From NCBI RefSeq assembly GCF_001941845.1, contig NZ_CP018870.1:186001-250000 (forward strand): DNA of 64,000 nucleotides, in the 5' to 3' direction. This document shows, piece after piece, positions 1-8,568 of the stretch; positions within the stretch are counted from its first letter, which is position 1, and each line of letters begins with the position of its first letter. Under the pieces are notes generated by a model, which worked only from the letters and a program-made list of their open reading frames with translations, was not told where the DNA came from and did no database searches. The DNA is from Streptomyces sp. TN58. Lineage in GTDB: Bacteria; Actinomycetota; Actinomycetes; Streptomycetales; Streptomycetaceae. The translations under genes were made by a program, and so were the position numbers.

Positions 1-154
1 GGGGCGGTGTGGTGCGTGGCGCGTCCTGTGCCCGCTGCCCCGCCCGCCGCCGTACGCCGCCGTACGCCGCCGTGCGCCCGCGGGCCCGCGGGCAGCGGCG
101 GGCGGCGTACGGCGGCGAGTGGTGTGCGGGGGGTGTGGTCTTGCCGCGGTGGTG

Positions 155-1252
155 TTACTTCAGGCCGATCTCGTCGCAGGCGGCTTTGAGGGAGTCGGTG
201 CAGATCTCCTCGACGGTGTAGACGCCGTCGAGGACCACGGTGGTGCGGATGTCCTCGCGGGTCACTGGCACGCCGGGGATGAGGACGGCGGGGATGCGCT
301 TGCTGGTCGGGCTGCTGACCACCTGGTTGATGATTCCGTCGATCTTCTCGCCCTGGGCGAGGAGGACGGCGAGTTCGGCGGCGGCTTCGGCCTCGCGGGC
401 GTAGGGCTTGTAGACGGTCATGAACTGCTCGCCCGCCACGATGCGCCGCACGCCGGCGAGTTCGGCGTCCTGGCCGGTGACCGGGGGCAGGGGGGAGACG
501 CCGGCGGCCTTGAGGGCGGTGATGATGCCGCCGGCCATGCCGTCGTTGGCGGAGTAGACGCCGACGATCTTGTCCTTGCCGAGCGCGGAGAGCGCGGACG
601 CCATGTTGGTGTTGGCGTTCTCCGGCTTCCACTCGACGGTGTCGTACTCCTTGCCGACGTTCACCTTGCCGTCCAGGACGGAACGGGCACCGGCCTTGAA
701 GCTGGCGGCGTTGGGGTCGGTGACCGCGCCGTTCATCATGACGATCTTCCCGGTCCTGGCCTTGTCGCCCAGGGCGTCCAGCAGGGCCTTGCCCTGGACG
801 CGGCCGACGTCCTCGTTGTCGAAGGAGGTGTAGGCGTCGATGGGGCCCTCGGCCAGGCGGTCGTAGGCGACCACCGCGATACCGGCCGCCTTGGCCTTCG
901 TCACCGCTGCGGCGATGGCCTTGGAGTCCACCGCGTCGATGACCAGGACGTCCACCTTGTCCTTGATCATCGCATCGGCCTGGGCGCTCTGCCGGACCGC
1001 GTCGCCCGCGGCGTTGGCGTAGAGGACCTTGCCCTTGCCCAGGGTCAGCAGGGCGACCTTCTTCTCCATCAGCGGCTTGTCGAACTTCTCGTAACGCGCG
1101 GTCTCGTTCTCGGGGAGCAGCAGGCCGATCCTGACCTCGCCGCTGCTGTCACCGGAGCCGCCGGAGCCGTCGGAGCCGCCGCAGGCGGTGAGCGTGACGG
1201 CGAGCGCCGTGACGGCCAGAGCAACGGGGGCACGCCCCAGATACGCGTTCAC
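155..1252 (-). CDS. Sugar (xylose-type) ABC transporter substrate-binding lipoprotein
   Basis: This encodes a 365-residue periplasmic-binding-protein-like lipoprotein, most similar in sequence pattern to XylF/ChvE-type sugar receptors that deliver pentoses or related sugars to an ABC importer at the outer face of the membrane. Residues 1-25 form a short basic and hydrophobic leader ending in a lipobox (LTACGG), so Cys24 should be lipidated. The mature part shows the alternating Rossmann-like pattern of type I sugar-binding proteins, including VDVLVIDAVDSKAIAAAV and VGVYSANDGMAGGIITAL. The start is a GTG preceded by AGGGAGG at good spacing. No permease or ATPase gene lies downstream in the remaining 150 bases, so partners would be outside the window. 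The ligand is inferred from resemblance only. Confidence 0.88.
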   Translation of the reverse strand: MNAYLGRAPVALAVTALAVTLTACGGSDGSGGSGDSSGEVRIGLLLPENETARYEKFDKPLMEKKVALLTLGKGKVLYANAAGDAVRQSAQADAMIKDKVDVLVIDAVDSKAIAAAVTKAKAAGIAVVAYDRLAEGPIDAYTSFDNEDVGRVQGKALLDALGDKARTGKIVMMNGAVTDPNAASFKAGARSVLDGKVNVGKEYDTVEWKPENANTNMASALSALGKDKIVGVYSANDGMAGGIITALKAAGVSPLPPVTGQDAELAGVRRIVAGEQFMTVYKPYAREAEAAAELAVLLAQGEKIDGIINQVVSSPTSKRIPAVLIPGVPVTREDIRTTVVLDGVYTVEEICTDSLKAACDEIGLK

Positions 1253-1499
1253 GAGGTGAGCCTCCCTGGTGGGGCCGTGTCGGTACGGCCGAGGGAGGCA
1301 GTCAACGTGCCCGTATCCGCTGCCGTCAAGAAGTGAATCCCTAACGAGATGGCAACGCTGTCACCGCACGGTCACCGCACTCCCGCACCGGGTCCGTGCA
1401 GGGCTTTCCCCGGCCGGCGGCGGCCCGCTTGCCGGTCTGGCGTCAACTCCTGAAGGGTAGGAGGCGGTTTGGTCTTCACCACGTGAGCAGCCCCGCGCC

Positions 1500-1850
1500 G
1501 GGACGGGGGTGCGGGGGCGGGTCGCGTGGGGTGGGCCGGGCAGGACGCGGCGGGGCGGGCCGGGCGCGGCGGGGCGGGCCGGGCGGGGCGGGCCGGACGG
1601 GGCGGATGGCAACGGGCGGCGGGCCGGGCCGGACGCGGGAGGTCGGACGGGGCGGGGCGGGCGCAGCGGGTGGCGGCGGGCCGGGCGCGACAGGCCGGAC
1701 GGGGCGGATGGCAACGGGCGGCGGGCCGAGCCGGGCGCGGGAGGTCGGACGGGGCGGGGCGGACGGGGCGGGCCGGACGGGGCGGGCCGGGCGCGGGAGG
1801 TCGGACGGGGCGGGGGCGCACCGGGTGGCGGGCCGGGCACGGGGTGGTGG
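1500..1850. repeat. G-rich direct-repeat block
   Basis: This non-coding stretch within the 0.9-kb gap between the sugar receptor and the next gene is built from GGGGCGGGCC-like words. A longer unit containing GGACGGGGCGGATGGCAACG occurs at about 1591 and again at about 1693, a 102-bp period, and GCGGGAGGTCGGACGGGGCG recurs three times. All six frames stay open because of composition alone, with arginine/glycine/proline-rich translations. The runs of G on the plus strand could form quadruplexes; that is inference. I see no gene in 1253-2163. Confidence 0.75.
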
Positions 1851-2163
1851 GTGGCCGGGGTGGAGCGGGCCGGGAAAAGAGGGGCGGGCTGGCCGGCCGG
1901 GATCGACCAGGCGGCCGGGCGGGCGGAGCGGGCCGGGGGAATGGGGCCGTACTGCCCACGTTGCGACAAGCCCGGCGCCATCCTCGCCCCGCCATCCTCG
2001 CCCCGCCGGCCGCTCCCCCGAGGCCGCCCGCCCCGCGATGCCGGTCCGCAGACCGGGCATCATCCCGCTGCGAAGGACCCCCTGGGCCCTTGGGCCTGCG
2101 CTGAAGCCCCAAAGGCAAGACCACCTGAACCCCGCAAGGTTCCGACTCGACGAGCCACCGTCC

Positions 2164-2481
2164 TCATGGGCGGTGGTCCGTTGATTTGGGGAGTCGAGAC
2201 AGACCTCGCTCCGCTTCGTCCACGAACTGCTCGTGCACTGTGAGTTCACGGCCTCTGCCCGGACTCGTCAGAACGATGGTCTTCGCCTCACCGAGAGCCT
2301 CAGGCCCCGCCCCGAGGAGCTCGCGTGTGATCATCACCGCATCGAGCACCTCGACCCGGTGCTCGCTCAGCAGCCGCTGCACCGCAGCCATCCCGTCATC
2401 CATGCCCAGCAGCGGTCGGCACTCATCCACGAGCGCCTCAAGCCGGGCGGACCTCTCCGGATGCAGCCCTCTGATCACCAT
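2164..2481 (-). CDS. Small hypothetical protein
   Basis: This is a predicted 105-residue soluble, acidic, mostly helical protein that I do not recognise. It is preceded by a G-rich ribosome-binding stretch (GAGGGGGG), and ATG is preferred over the GTG one codon earlier. It lies 77 bases downstream of another small minus-strand gene with a similar acidic, helical character, so the two may be cotranscribed. It has no membrane segment, signal peptide or catalytic motif that I can see. Third-position GC bias supports coding, but the function is unknown. Confidence 0.55.
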   Translation of the reverse strand: MVIRGLHPERSARLEALVDECRPLLGMDDGMAAVQRLLSEHRVEVLDAVMITRELLGAGPEALGEAKTIVLTSPGRGRELTVHEQFVDEAERGLSRLPKSTDHRP

Positions 2482-2558
2482 CACACCGCCCCCCCTCGCT
2501 CAGTCCCCGGGCCCCAATCGTGGCTCATGTTTGCCTCTGAACCTCGCGGCTAAGCCGA

Positions 2559-2831
2559 TCACTCATCGAGAAGTCCGAAGTCCCCGGGAAAGGCGCTAAG
2601 GAATTCTCGCCTCACGGCGTCCCCCTCCGCCTCAGCCATGGCTCCGAGCACGCCAAGCAGTTCGCTTCGCTGGTCATGCGACAAGCGACCCAACGTGGCC
2701 CCAATGCCTTCCAGGGCCTTCACGGCGTCGTCCGGATCCATCTGCTCGTCGTCCGCGCCGTCAATGAACCAAGCAACGTCCACCAGCGCGTCAGCCAATG
2801 CACGCGTCAGCGACGAGTACGCGGGTGTCAC
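2559..2831 (-). CDS. Small acidic hypothetical protein
   Basis: This is a predicted 90-residue protein, strongly acidic and helical (for example FIDGADDEQMDPDDAVKAL), with no motif I recognise. The GTG start has a good ribosome-binding site (GGAGG five bases upstream), which supports real translation. It appears to be the first gene of a two-gene unit with the 105-residue protein that follows. The small size, acidity and position in a sparse, repeat-rich region would fit an immunity or accessory protein, but nothing in the sequence proves that. Confidence 0.6.
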   Translation of the reverse strand: MTPAYSSLTRALADALVDVAWFIDGADDEQMDPDDAVKALEGIGATLGRLSHDQRSELLGVLGAMAEAEGDAVRREFLSAFPGDFGLLDE

Positions 2832-3169
2832 GGGTCCTCCAACAGATCAGCAGGCACGGGTGGCATGCCATCCCACCACATGCCGATCCGGCCCCACCAC
2901 GCCGATACCACCGGCCCCTCAGAGGTTCCCAGGGGCTGCCGACCTGACGGTCGACAACCCCTCAAACACGCTCACGCTCCCTACCATCCTCGGACGGTCC
3001 AAACCCGGACACCTGAGGAACCGAAGCAGCTGTGGCCGTTTTCAAGGAATCTCATCAACACCCACCCACCACAGCCGGCCACGCGGCCTCAACCACCTCA
3101 GCGACACCCCGGGCCGCAGACGCCGGAAGAGCAGAACAAGCCGACAGGCCGACAGGACGGCAGGGCGAC

Positions 3170-3250
3170 AGGGCGGGCAGCGCGGCAGGAGGCACTGCGG
3201 TACCGGGCCCCACACCGCGCCGCCGACCACCAGACCAGAGCGAGGCAGGC
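3170..3250 (+). repeat. Left arm of long inverted repeat around dioxygenase gene
   Basis: About 61-80 bases here, including GCGGTACCGGGCCCCACACC and CCGACCACCAGACCAGAGCG, recur in inverted orientation at 4401-4481. Over the 61-base core the arms differ by a handful of substitutions and one single-base indel. The dioxygenase gene lies between the arms. The remaining sequence of 2832-3397 is non-coding and contains shorter words (GCTTGCGGGC-like, CTGCGGGGAGGC) also found in the repeat field beyond the other arm. Confidence 0.85.
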
Positions 3251-3397
3251 GGGGCTGCGGGGAGGCCCGCGCACTGGGTCCGCGGACCGGGCTTGCCAGG
3301 AGGCTCGCGGACCGGGGCTGCGGGGAGGCCTGCCGATTGGGCTTGCGGGCAGGGGCCCGGTGCTGGGGTTGAGGGGCCTGCGGGCGTGGGGTGGGGG

Positions 3398-4243
3398 TCA
3401 GGTGATGCCGATGGTGTAGGTGGCGCGGTAGCCGTTGTGGTGGGGGGTGAGGGGGAGGGTCATGGTGTGTGCCGCGGCGCGGTAGCGGCTGTCGCGGGTG
3501 TTGGGGTGTGGGGGTGCGGTGCGGCGGGTGTAGGGCGGGCGGCTGTAGATCTGGGTCAGGAGGTTTTCGGGGAAGAAGAACTGCGAGGTGGTCTCGGTGT
3601 GGGGGTCGGGGCGGACTTTGAAGTGGATGTGGGGGGCGAGGCCTGCGTACCAGCCGGGCACGATGGTGTGGAACACGCATCGTCCGGTGTGGTCGGTGGT
3701 CTGGGTGCCGCGCAGGAAGGTGGTCTGGGCGGTGGAGTAGTTGCCGTCGGCGTCGGCGTGCCAGACCTCGACGGCAGCGGCCGGCAGCGGCCGGCAGTGG
3801 TCGGGGACGCGGACGACGGTCAGGTCCAGGCGTAGCGGTACGCCGTCGCGGCCCTGGGTGATGTCGGAGCGGATCAGGGCGGCGTCGAGGTAGTAGGGTC
3901 CCGCGCCGGCCTGGACGGCGAGGACGCAGGCCGGGGCGGTGGCGGTGGCGGCTGTTGTCGGGGCGGGTGAGGGGGGAGGGGTCGGGGAGGCGGACGGCTG
4001 TGCCGGCGCTCCGCGTGGTGTGGAGGGGGCGGCACATCCGGCGGCGAGTACGGCGGCGGCCCCGGCCGACCCGGCGGCCAGGAGGAGGGCCCGGCGGCTG
4101 GTCGCCTGCGAGGAGACCGCGCCCGTACCGGCACCGGCACCATCACCGGCGCCGGCTCCCGCTCCGCCGCCGGAAGCGGTGCCGGCGCCGGTATCGGTGC
4201 CTCTGCCGGAACCGGTGGCGCGGCTGGTGGTGTCGTCTGCCAT
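3398..4243 (-). CDS. Intradiol ring-cleavage dioxygenase-like exported protein
   Basis: This encodes a 281-residue exported protein of the intradiol (catechol 1,2-/protocatechuate 3,4-type) dioxygenase family, which uses non-haem Fe(III) to cleave catecholic rings. A long Gly/Ala linker precedes a twin-arginine-like leader (TSRRALLLAAGSAGAAAVLA) ending in a lipobox-like AAGCAAP, so it is probably a Tat-exported lipoprotein. The catalytic fold follows: GAGPYYLDAALIRSDI, then PAAAVEVWHADADGNYS with the first Tyr ligand, FHTIVPGWYAG with the second, and PHIHFKV with the two His ligands. The ATG at 4243 is chosen because the upstream extension is repeat DNA and GGGAAGG precedes the ATG. It stands alone between inverted-repeat arms. 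The substrate is unknown; secreted relatives occur widely in Streptomyces. Confidence 0.9.
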   Translation of the reverse strand: MADDTTSRATGSGRGTDTGAGTASGGGAGAGAGDGAGAGTGAVSSQATSRRALLLAAGSAGAAAVLAAGCAAPSTPRGAPAQPSASPTPPPSPAPTTAATATAPACVLAVQAGAGPYYLDAALIRSDITQGRDGVPLRLDLTVVRVPDHCRPLPAAAVEVWHADADGNYSTAQTTFLRGTQTTDHTGRCVFHTIVPGWYAGLAPHIHFKVRPDPHTETTSQFFFPENLLTQIYSRPPYTRRTAPPHPNTRDSRYRAAAHTMTLPLTPHHNGYRATYTIGIT

Positions 4244-4400
4244 ACGGGCCCCTTCCCACGTGCCCCGGGTTCCGTCCGCAGGTGGGGCGGGAGGGCGGTA
4301 CACACGCGCCCACCGTGCCGGACGCGGCCTGTCCGGGCCGGTACCGACACACCCCCGCCCGCCCGGCGAGCCTCGCTCCGCCGGCCCTGCCGGCCTGCCG

Positions 4401-4481
4401 GCCTGCCGCGCTCTGGTCTGGTGGTCGGCCGCCGGTGTGGGGCCCGGTACCGCAATGCCTTCCGCCGCGCCACCGCCCCGC
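4401..4481 (-). repeat. Right arm of long inverted repeat around dioxygenase gene
   Basis: The reverse complement of this stretch matches 3170-3250 nearly base for base over about 61 bases and more loosely for another 20. Together the arms enclose about 1.15 kb holding only the dioxygenase gene. No transposase is present between them. Confidence 0.85.
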
Positions 4482-4486
4482 TGGCC

Positions 4487-5110
4487 TGGCCTCCTCACAA
4501 GCCCGGTCCGCAGGCCCAATCCGCAGGGCCTCCCCGCAGCCACAGTCCGCAAGCCCGGCCGACAGCCTTTCCCTGCAGCCCCGCCGCAGGCCCAGCCCCG
4601 CCGCGGCCCAGCCCCGCAAGCCCAGTCCGCGGGCCCAGTCCGCGCGTCTCCCCGCAGGCCGGTCGGCAGCTTTTCCTCGCAGGCCCACCCCTCAGCCCGC
4701 TCCCCCTCCCCGCTCCGCAAGCCGACCCGCCAGCTCTCCCCGCAAGCCGGTCCGCGAGCCCACCCCGCAGGCCGGACCACAAACCGACCCGCAGGCACAC
4801 ACCGCAGCCCACGGGCCAGACCCCGCAAGCCCGGTCCGCGGACTCTCCCGCAAGCCGGTCCGCAGTCACACCCGGCTGGTGCGGACATCGAGCCGCGCGG
4901 AGTCGCTCCGCGGCATGAGGAAAACCGCACGTGCGCCCGGCCGCTCCCGCAGCCCCCGGGCCGTAAGCCCATCCCGCAGGCCCGGTCCGCAAGCCCACCC
5001 TGAGGCTGATACCGCAAGCCCCGCTCCACGGGCCGGGCCCGCAAACCCCGAACCGCAAGCCCCCTCAGGCCGGACCGCAGCCCCTTTCCCGGCAGGCCCG
5101 GCCCCATGGG
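4487..5110. repeat. Degenerate short-period repeat field (CCCGCAAGCCGGTCCGC words)
   Basis: The sequence repeats variants of CGCAAGCCCGGTCCGC and CGCAGGCCCACCCC roughly every 15-35 bases with no conserved reading frame; the translated frames are arginine/proline/serine-rich nonsense. The same words, inverted, occur at 3250-3370 on the other side of the dioxygenase. I see no gene between 4244 and 5277. Confidence 0.75.
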
Positions 5111-5277
5111 CCACCCTCCCCCGAACCCGGGCGGGCCGGGACCCACCCGCGCAGACGCCCCCCGGCGGGCCGCCCCCACGGCATGCGCCCACCGGGTGCG
5201 GGGCATGCCCGGATCGGAGAAGCTGGGCATGCCCCGCAGCGCCACCAGGCGCGCACAGGGACGGGCGAGGAGGCCAC

Positions 5278-5787
5278 GTGGACGCAACAACAAACGGCCG
5301 CACCCCCCGCAGGCAGCGGACCCGCACACCAATACACACCCGCACCGCGATCCTGCTCAGCACAGCAGCAACCCTCGCGGCAACCACCGCACCAACCCAC
5401 GCCGCACCACCCCCAGCCGCACCCACCCCCGCCCCCGACCCGGTCGTCCTCGACTGCTCCTCCAAACCCCAGATACGCCCCGAGGAATACCTCCTCGCCT
5501 GCGGCGACGGCAACAACCGACTCGTCGACCTCCGCTGGAACACCTGGGGAAACACCGCCACCGCCACCGGAACCGACATGGTCAACGACTGCCGCCCCTA
5601 CTGCGCAGCCGGCCGCTTCCGCCCCTACCCCGTGACCGTCACCCTCAGCCACCCCCAACCCTGGCCCGACCACCCCGACACCCACCGCTACACCACCATC
5701 CGACTCCTCTACACCGACACCGCCCCCACCCCCGTCCCCAAAGACGTCACCTACAAACTCGTCTACGACAGCCCCGACACCCCCTAA
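5278..5787 (+). CDS. Secreted protein of unknown function
   Basis: This encodes a 169-residue precursor with a classical signal peptide: an Arg-rich N-terminus, a hydrophobic core TRTAILLSTAATLAATTAP, and likely cleavage after THA. The mature protein is about 120 residues with four cysteines (LDCSS, LACGDGN, NDCRPYC), probably forming two disulphides, and the word DLRWNTWG. It resembles a small family of secreted actinobacterial proteins with C...CGDGN...W..W...C.P.C spacing; no function is known to me. The GTG start at 5278 sits four bases after GCGAGGAGG. Codon use is unusually C-ending, with little G in third positions, unlike most genes in the window, which may indicate recent transfer. 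It stands alone between repeat fields. Confidence 0.75.
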   Translation: MDATTNGRTPRRQRTRTPIHTRTAILLSTAATLAATTAPTHAAPPPAAPTPAPDPVVLDCSSKPQIRPEEYLLACGDGNNRLVDLRWNTWGNTATATGTDMVNDCRPYCAAGRFRPYPVTVTLSHPQPWPDHPDTHRYTTIRLLYTDTAPTPVPKDVTYKLVYDSPDTP

Positions 5788-6106
5788 CCCCACCCCCACC
5801 CCCACCCCCGCACCCGCACCGCGGCTTGCGTACACACCCGCCCGACACATGCCCTACAACGCCGACCCGCGCACGTGGCATGCCGGGCCGACCCGCGCAT
5901 CGCGCCTGCCCGATCCGGACAGGCACGCAGCGCACCCTGCCACCCGCATGCCGCGCCCCGTACCGCGCCGCCCGCGTGTCGCGCCCCCGTACCGCGCCCT
6001 CCATGCAACGTGCGGGGGCCAGGCCACGTCGCGTGCGGGGGCCAGGCCATGTGGCGGGCGGGGACCGGGCCATGTGGGGCCGGGCCGTGCAGGTGACACG
6101 CCGAGC

Positions 6107-6640
6107 GATGCCGGGTATGCACCCTGCCGTGCGGGGGCGGTCGGACGTGTGGAGTGCGGGGCTGGCCGGTCCCCGCCGTGCACGGGGCGGTCGGACGTGT
6201 GGAGTGCAGGGCGGCCGGTCCCTGCCGTGCGATGCCGGGTATGCACCCTGCCGCACGGGGGGCGGGTGTGCACCCTGCCGTACGAGGGCGGTCGGACATG
6301 TAGCGAGGGGCGGGGCCGGTCCCCGCCGTGCACGAGGCGGCCGGACGTGTGGAGTGCAGGGCGGCCGGTCCCTGCCGTGCGATGCCGGGTATCACCCTGC
6401 CCGTACGGGGGCGGGGTGTGCACCCTGCCGCACGGGGGAGGGTGTGCACCCTGCCGTACGAGGGCGGTCGGACATGTAGCGAGGGGCGGGGCCGGTCCCC
6501 GCCGTGCACGAGGCGGTCGGACGTGTATGGAGTGCAGGGCGGCAGGTCCCGCCATGCGATGCCGGGTATGCACCCAGCCCGTACGAGGGCGGTCGGACGT
6601 GTGGAGTGCGGGGCTGGCCGGTCCCTGCCGTGCGTGCGGC
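6107..6640. repeat. Nested tandem repeat with growing unit length
   Basis: GATGCCGGGTAT-containing units begin at about 6107, 6231, 6381 and 6558, giving periods of 124, 150 and 177 bases. Each unit contains GCGGTCGGACGTGTGGAGTG and GGCCGGTCCCTGCCGTGC words. The growth comes from extra copies of a roughly 26-base subunit around GTGTGCACCCTGCCG. The open frames through it carry unnatural Gly/Arg/Cys-rich translations in several registers, so I treat the block as non-coding. No gene is seen in 5788-6847. Confidence 0.8.
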
Positions 6641-6847
6641 GTGCCGCGGCGGGCGCAGCCCCGTCCGAGCATGTCCCGCCCGCGCAAGGCTGCGCGGGCG
6701 AGCCCGACCTGACCGCCGGACCGGATGACCGCCGGACCGGATGACCGCCCATGGAATGATCACCCCGGGCCGCCCGTAGCACAGCGGCGCACGTGCAAGG
6801 CCGAACCGGGAGGCCGAAAAAAGCTCCCGGGAAGAACAGCGCGGCTG

Positions 6848-7582
6848 GTGGCCGGCAACGACGGCAAGGAACCGCTGGAGCTGACGGTGGAACCCTGGGC
6901 GGACATCCACCACATCCCGCCGAAAGAGACCTGCACCGTCACCACCCACCGGCCGGCCGGAAACGACACCCGGAGCTCAACCCCACACGGCGACGAACCG
7001 TTCCAGGTCCAACACCGGCCCCACGCAGTCACCGTCTGGGCCCACGGCCACTGCCCCCACCCCACCGACCGCAACAGCAACCCCACCCACGCCAACACAT
7101 ACAGGCGGCGGATGCCCCACCCCCAACCCGGCCACCTCAACAACCAACCAACCCCCACACACGAGCAACCCAGAACACCCCCCCCAAGGCCCACACCCCG
7201 CCCGCACCCCGGCCAGGCACCGCCAACACCTAACCCCCGACACAACTCCCCCCGCACGCGACCCCACACCCGGAAACGAGAACCACCCACAGCCACCCCG
7301 AAACAAACCCACCCCCACCCACCCCACCCCACGAAAAGAACCCGAACAACCCGGGCCACACACCAGCCCCACCCCACCGGCCGACCAACGAACCACACCC
7401 AAACCAAAGCCGCACCCCTACACCGGGCGAACGGAACACCACACCCAACAACCGACAACCCCCACCAACCCCACAAAGACCCCCTCAACCCCAAAAAGGG
7501 AACACCAGTTCGATGCGTCGGCCCCACCTCCGAACCAAGCCCCGCCCCCACGGGACCGAAAACACCTGTCACACACCCGTGA
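6848..7582 (+). CDS. Possible small conserved protein with low-complexity tail
   Basis: The first about 75 codons from a GTG at 6848 read like a real small actinobacterial protein (LELTVEPWADIHHIPP, then EPFQVQHRPHAVTVWAHG), a pattern I associate with short hypothetical proteins containing an LEPW...PP...VTVWA core. After that the frame dissolves into Pro/His/Thr/Asn low complexity for 150 codons, in DNA that is almost only C and A. Either the original stop was lost or the true gene ends by frameshift near 7100. No convincing ribosome-binding site precedes the start. Function is unknown and confidence is low. Confidence 0.3.
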   Translation: MAGNDGKEPLELTVEPWADIHHIPPKETCTVTTHRPAGNDTRSSTPHGDEPFQVQHRPHAVTVWAHGHCPHPTDRNSNPTHANTYRRRMPHPQPGHLNNQPTPTHEQPRTPPPRPTPRPHPGQAPPTPNPRHNSPRTRPHTRKREPPTATPKQTHPHPPHPTKRTRTTRATHQPHPTGRPTNHTQTKAAPLHRANGTPHPTTDNPHQPHKDPLNPKKGTPVRCVGPTSEPSPAPTGPKTPVTHP

Positions 7583-7717
7583 CACACCCCCGACAACCCC
7601 GTGAAACACCCCCACCACCATCAAAACAACAACCCAAAACAGGACAAACAACCAAACAACCACCACTCCCAAAGACGCGAGAACCCCATGACCCACCCCA
7701 CCCCCCAAAGGACCCCC

Positions 7718-7939
7718 ATGACCACCACACCCACCACCACCCACACCACCCCCACCCTCGCCCCCCGCGAACAAGAAACACTCCGCCACATCGCCGCCGG
7801 CCACACCTACCACCAAACCGCACGCCACATGGGACTCTCCACCCACACCGTCGACGCCTACCTCCGCCGCATCCGCACCAAACTCAACATCAACACCACC
7901 GCCGAACTCACCCGCACCGCCATCACACTCGGCCTATAA
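7718..7939 (+). CDS. Small LuxR/GerE-type helix-turn-helix regulator
   Basis: This encodes a 73-residue protein made almost entirely of a LuxR C-terminal DNA-binding domain: LAPREQETLRHIAAGHTYHQ, then the recognition-helix region LSTHTVDAYLRRIRTKLNI and the closing TAELTRTAITLGL. It has no receiver or other sensory domain, so it is either a stand-alone binder or a remnant of a larger NarL-type regulator. ATG 7718 is chosen because AAAGGA lies five bases upstream; ATG 7688 is an alternative. The gene lies in C/A-rich DNA and its codons almost avoid G in third position, unlike core genes here. Its targets are unknown. Confidence 0.7.
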   Translation: MTTTPTTTHTTPTLAPREQETLRHIAAGHTYHQTARHMGLSTHTVDAYLRRIRTKLNINTTAELTRTAITLGL

Positions 7940-8121
7940 ACACCTGACCCTGACCCACAAAAAGACCGTCCAGACCAGGCGAAACACAACCTCAACCCGA
8001 CCTGCAGCCCCCTCGACACACATCGACCCGGCACCCGACCGGTGAAGGGTGGGCTACCTCGCCACCATGATCAACATCGCAGCCCACCAGTTCGGCGACT
8101 CAACCACCACCAACCAACCGG

Positions 8122-8500
8122 GCATCACACCAGCCGCAGTGCGCACGAGGCGCCGCCGATGAAAACCACTCGCCGCTCTGCCCCGCAACCTCCCCCAAGG
8201 CGCGGCCCAGAGCCGGCGCCCGGGCAACCAGCAGTCCGATCAGCACATCGCGCCAGTAGCAGAGCGCGGGCTCGGACACCCAGTCCCGCCAGCCATGCCG
8301 GCCAGACGCCGGTCACGGCGCAGCACAGCCAGGACGATCACCGCGATTCCCCCAGCGGCATGACCCGCCACCCAGACCGGACCGCCTTCCAGATACCCCC
8401 TGAACAGATCGGCGAGGTGGCTGACGGTGCGCGCGGAAAGCCGCAGACGGCACTGGTGGACATGCGGGCAGGTGAGTTCAGCGAACTCTTCGGTCTTACG
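8122..8500 (-). pseudogene. Degraded IS transposase fragment
   Basis: Read on the minus strand, fragments in two frames resemble the N-terminal part of IS5/IS112-like helix-turn-helix transposases: LSARTVSHLADLFRGYLEG and AAGGIAVIVLAVLRRDRRLA in one frame, then YWRDVLIGLLVARAPALGRA in another. Known relatives read LSARTV.HLADLIR..., GRIAVIVLAVLRHDQRLA and similar, which supports the assignment. A frameshift near 8290, no start codon and no catalytic C-terminal half show that the gene is dead. I found no intact terminal inverted repeats. Confidence 0.6.
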
Positions 8501-8568
8501 TCACCCAGTTCCACCGGAACTGGATGCGCTCGCGCCCCAGGGCTGGGAGAGGTACCAAGTGGCTCGTC

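Noticed and set aside
119..1336. 405-codon plus-strand open frame
   Set aside because: It is antisense to the sugar-binding lipoprotein, which has a lipobox, family motifs and a ribosome-binding site; the plus frame has only composition-driven Gly/Val/Asp translation.
5106..6479. 457-codon plus-strand open frame through the nested repeats
   Set aside because: It crosses the secreted-protein gene in another frame and then translates repeat DNA; several frames are open at once in the repeats.
6107..6640. CRISPR array
   Set aside because: Units are 124-177 bases, GC-rich, lack uniform short repeats with unique spacers, and no cas gene is nearby.
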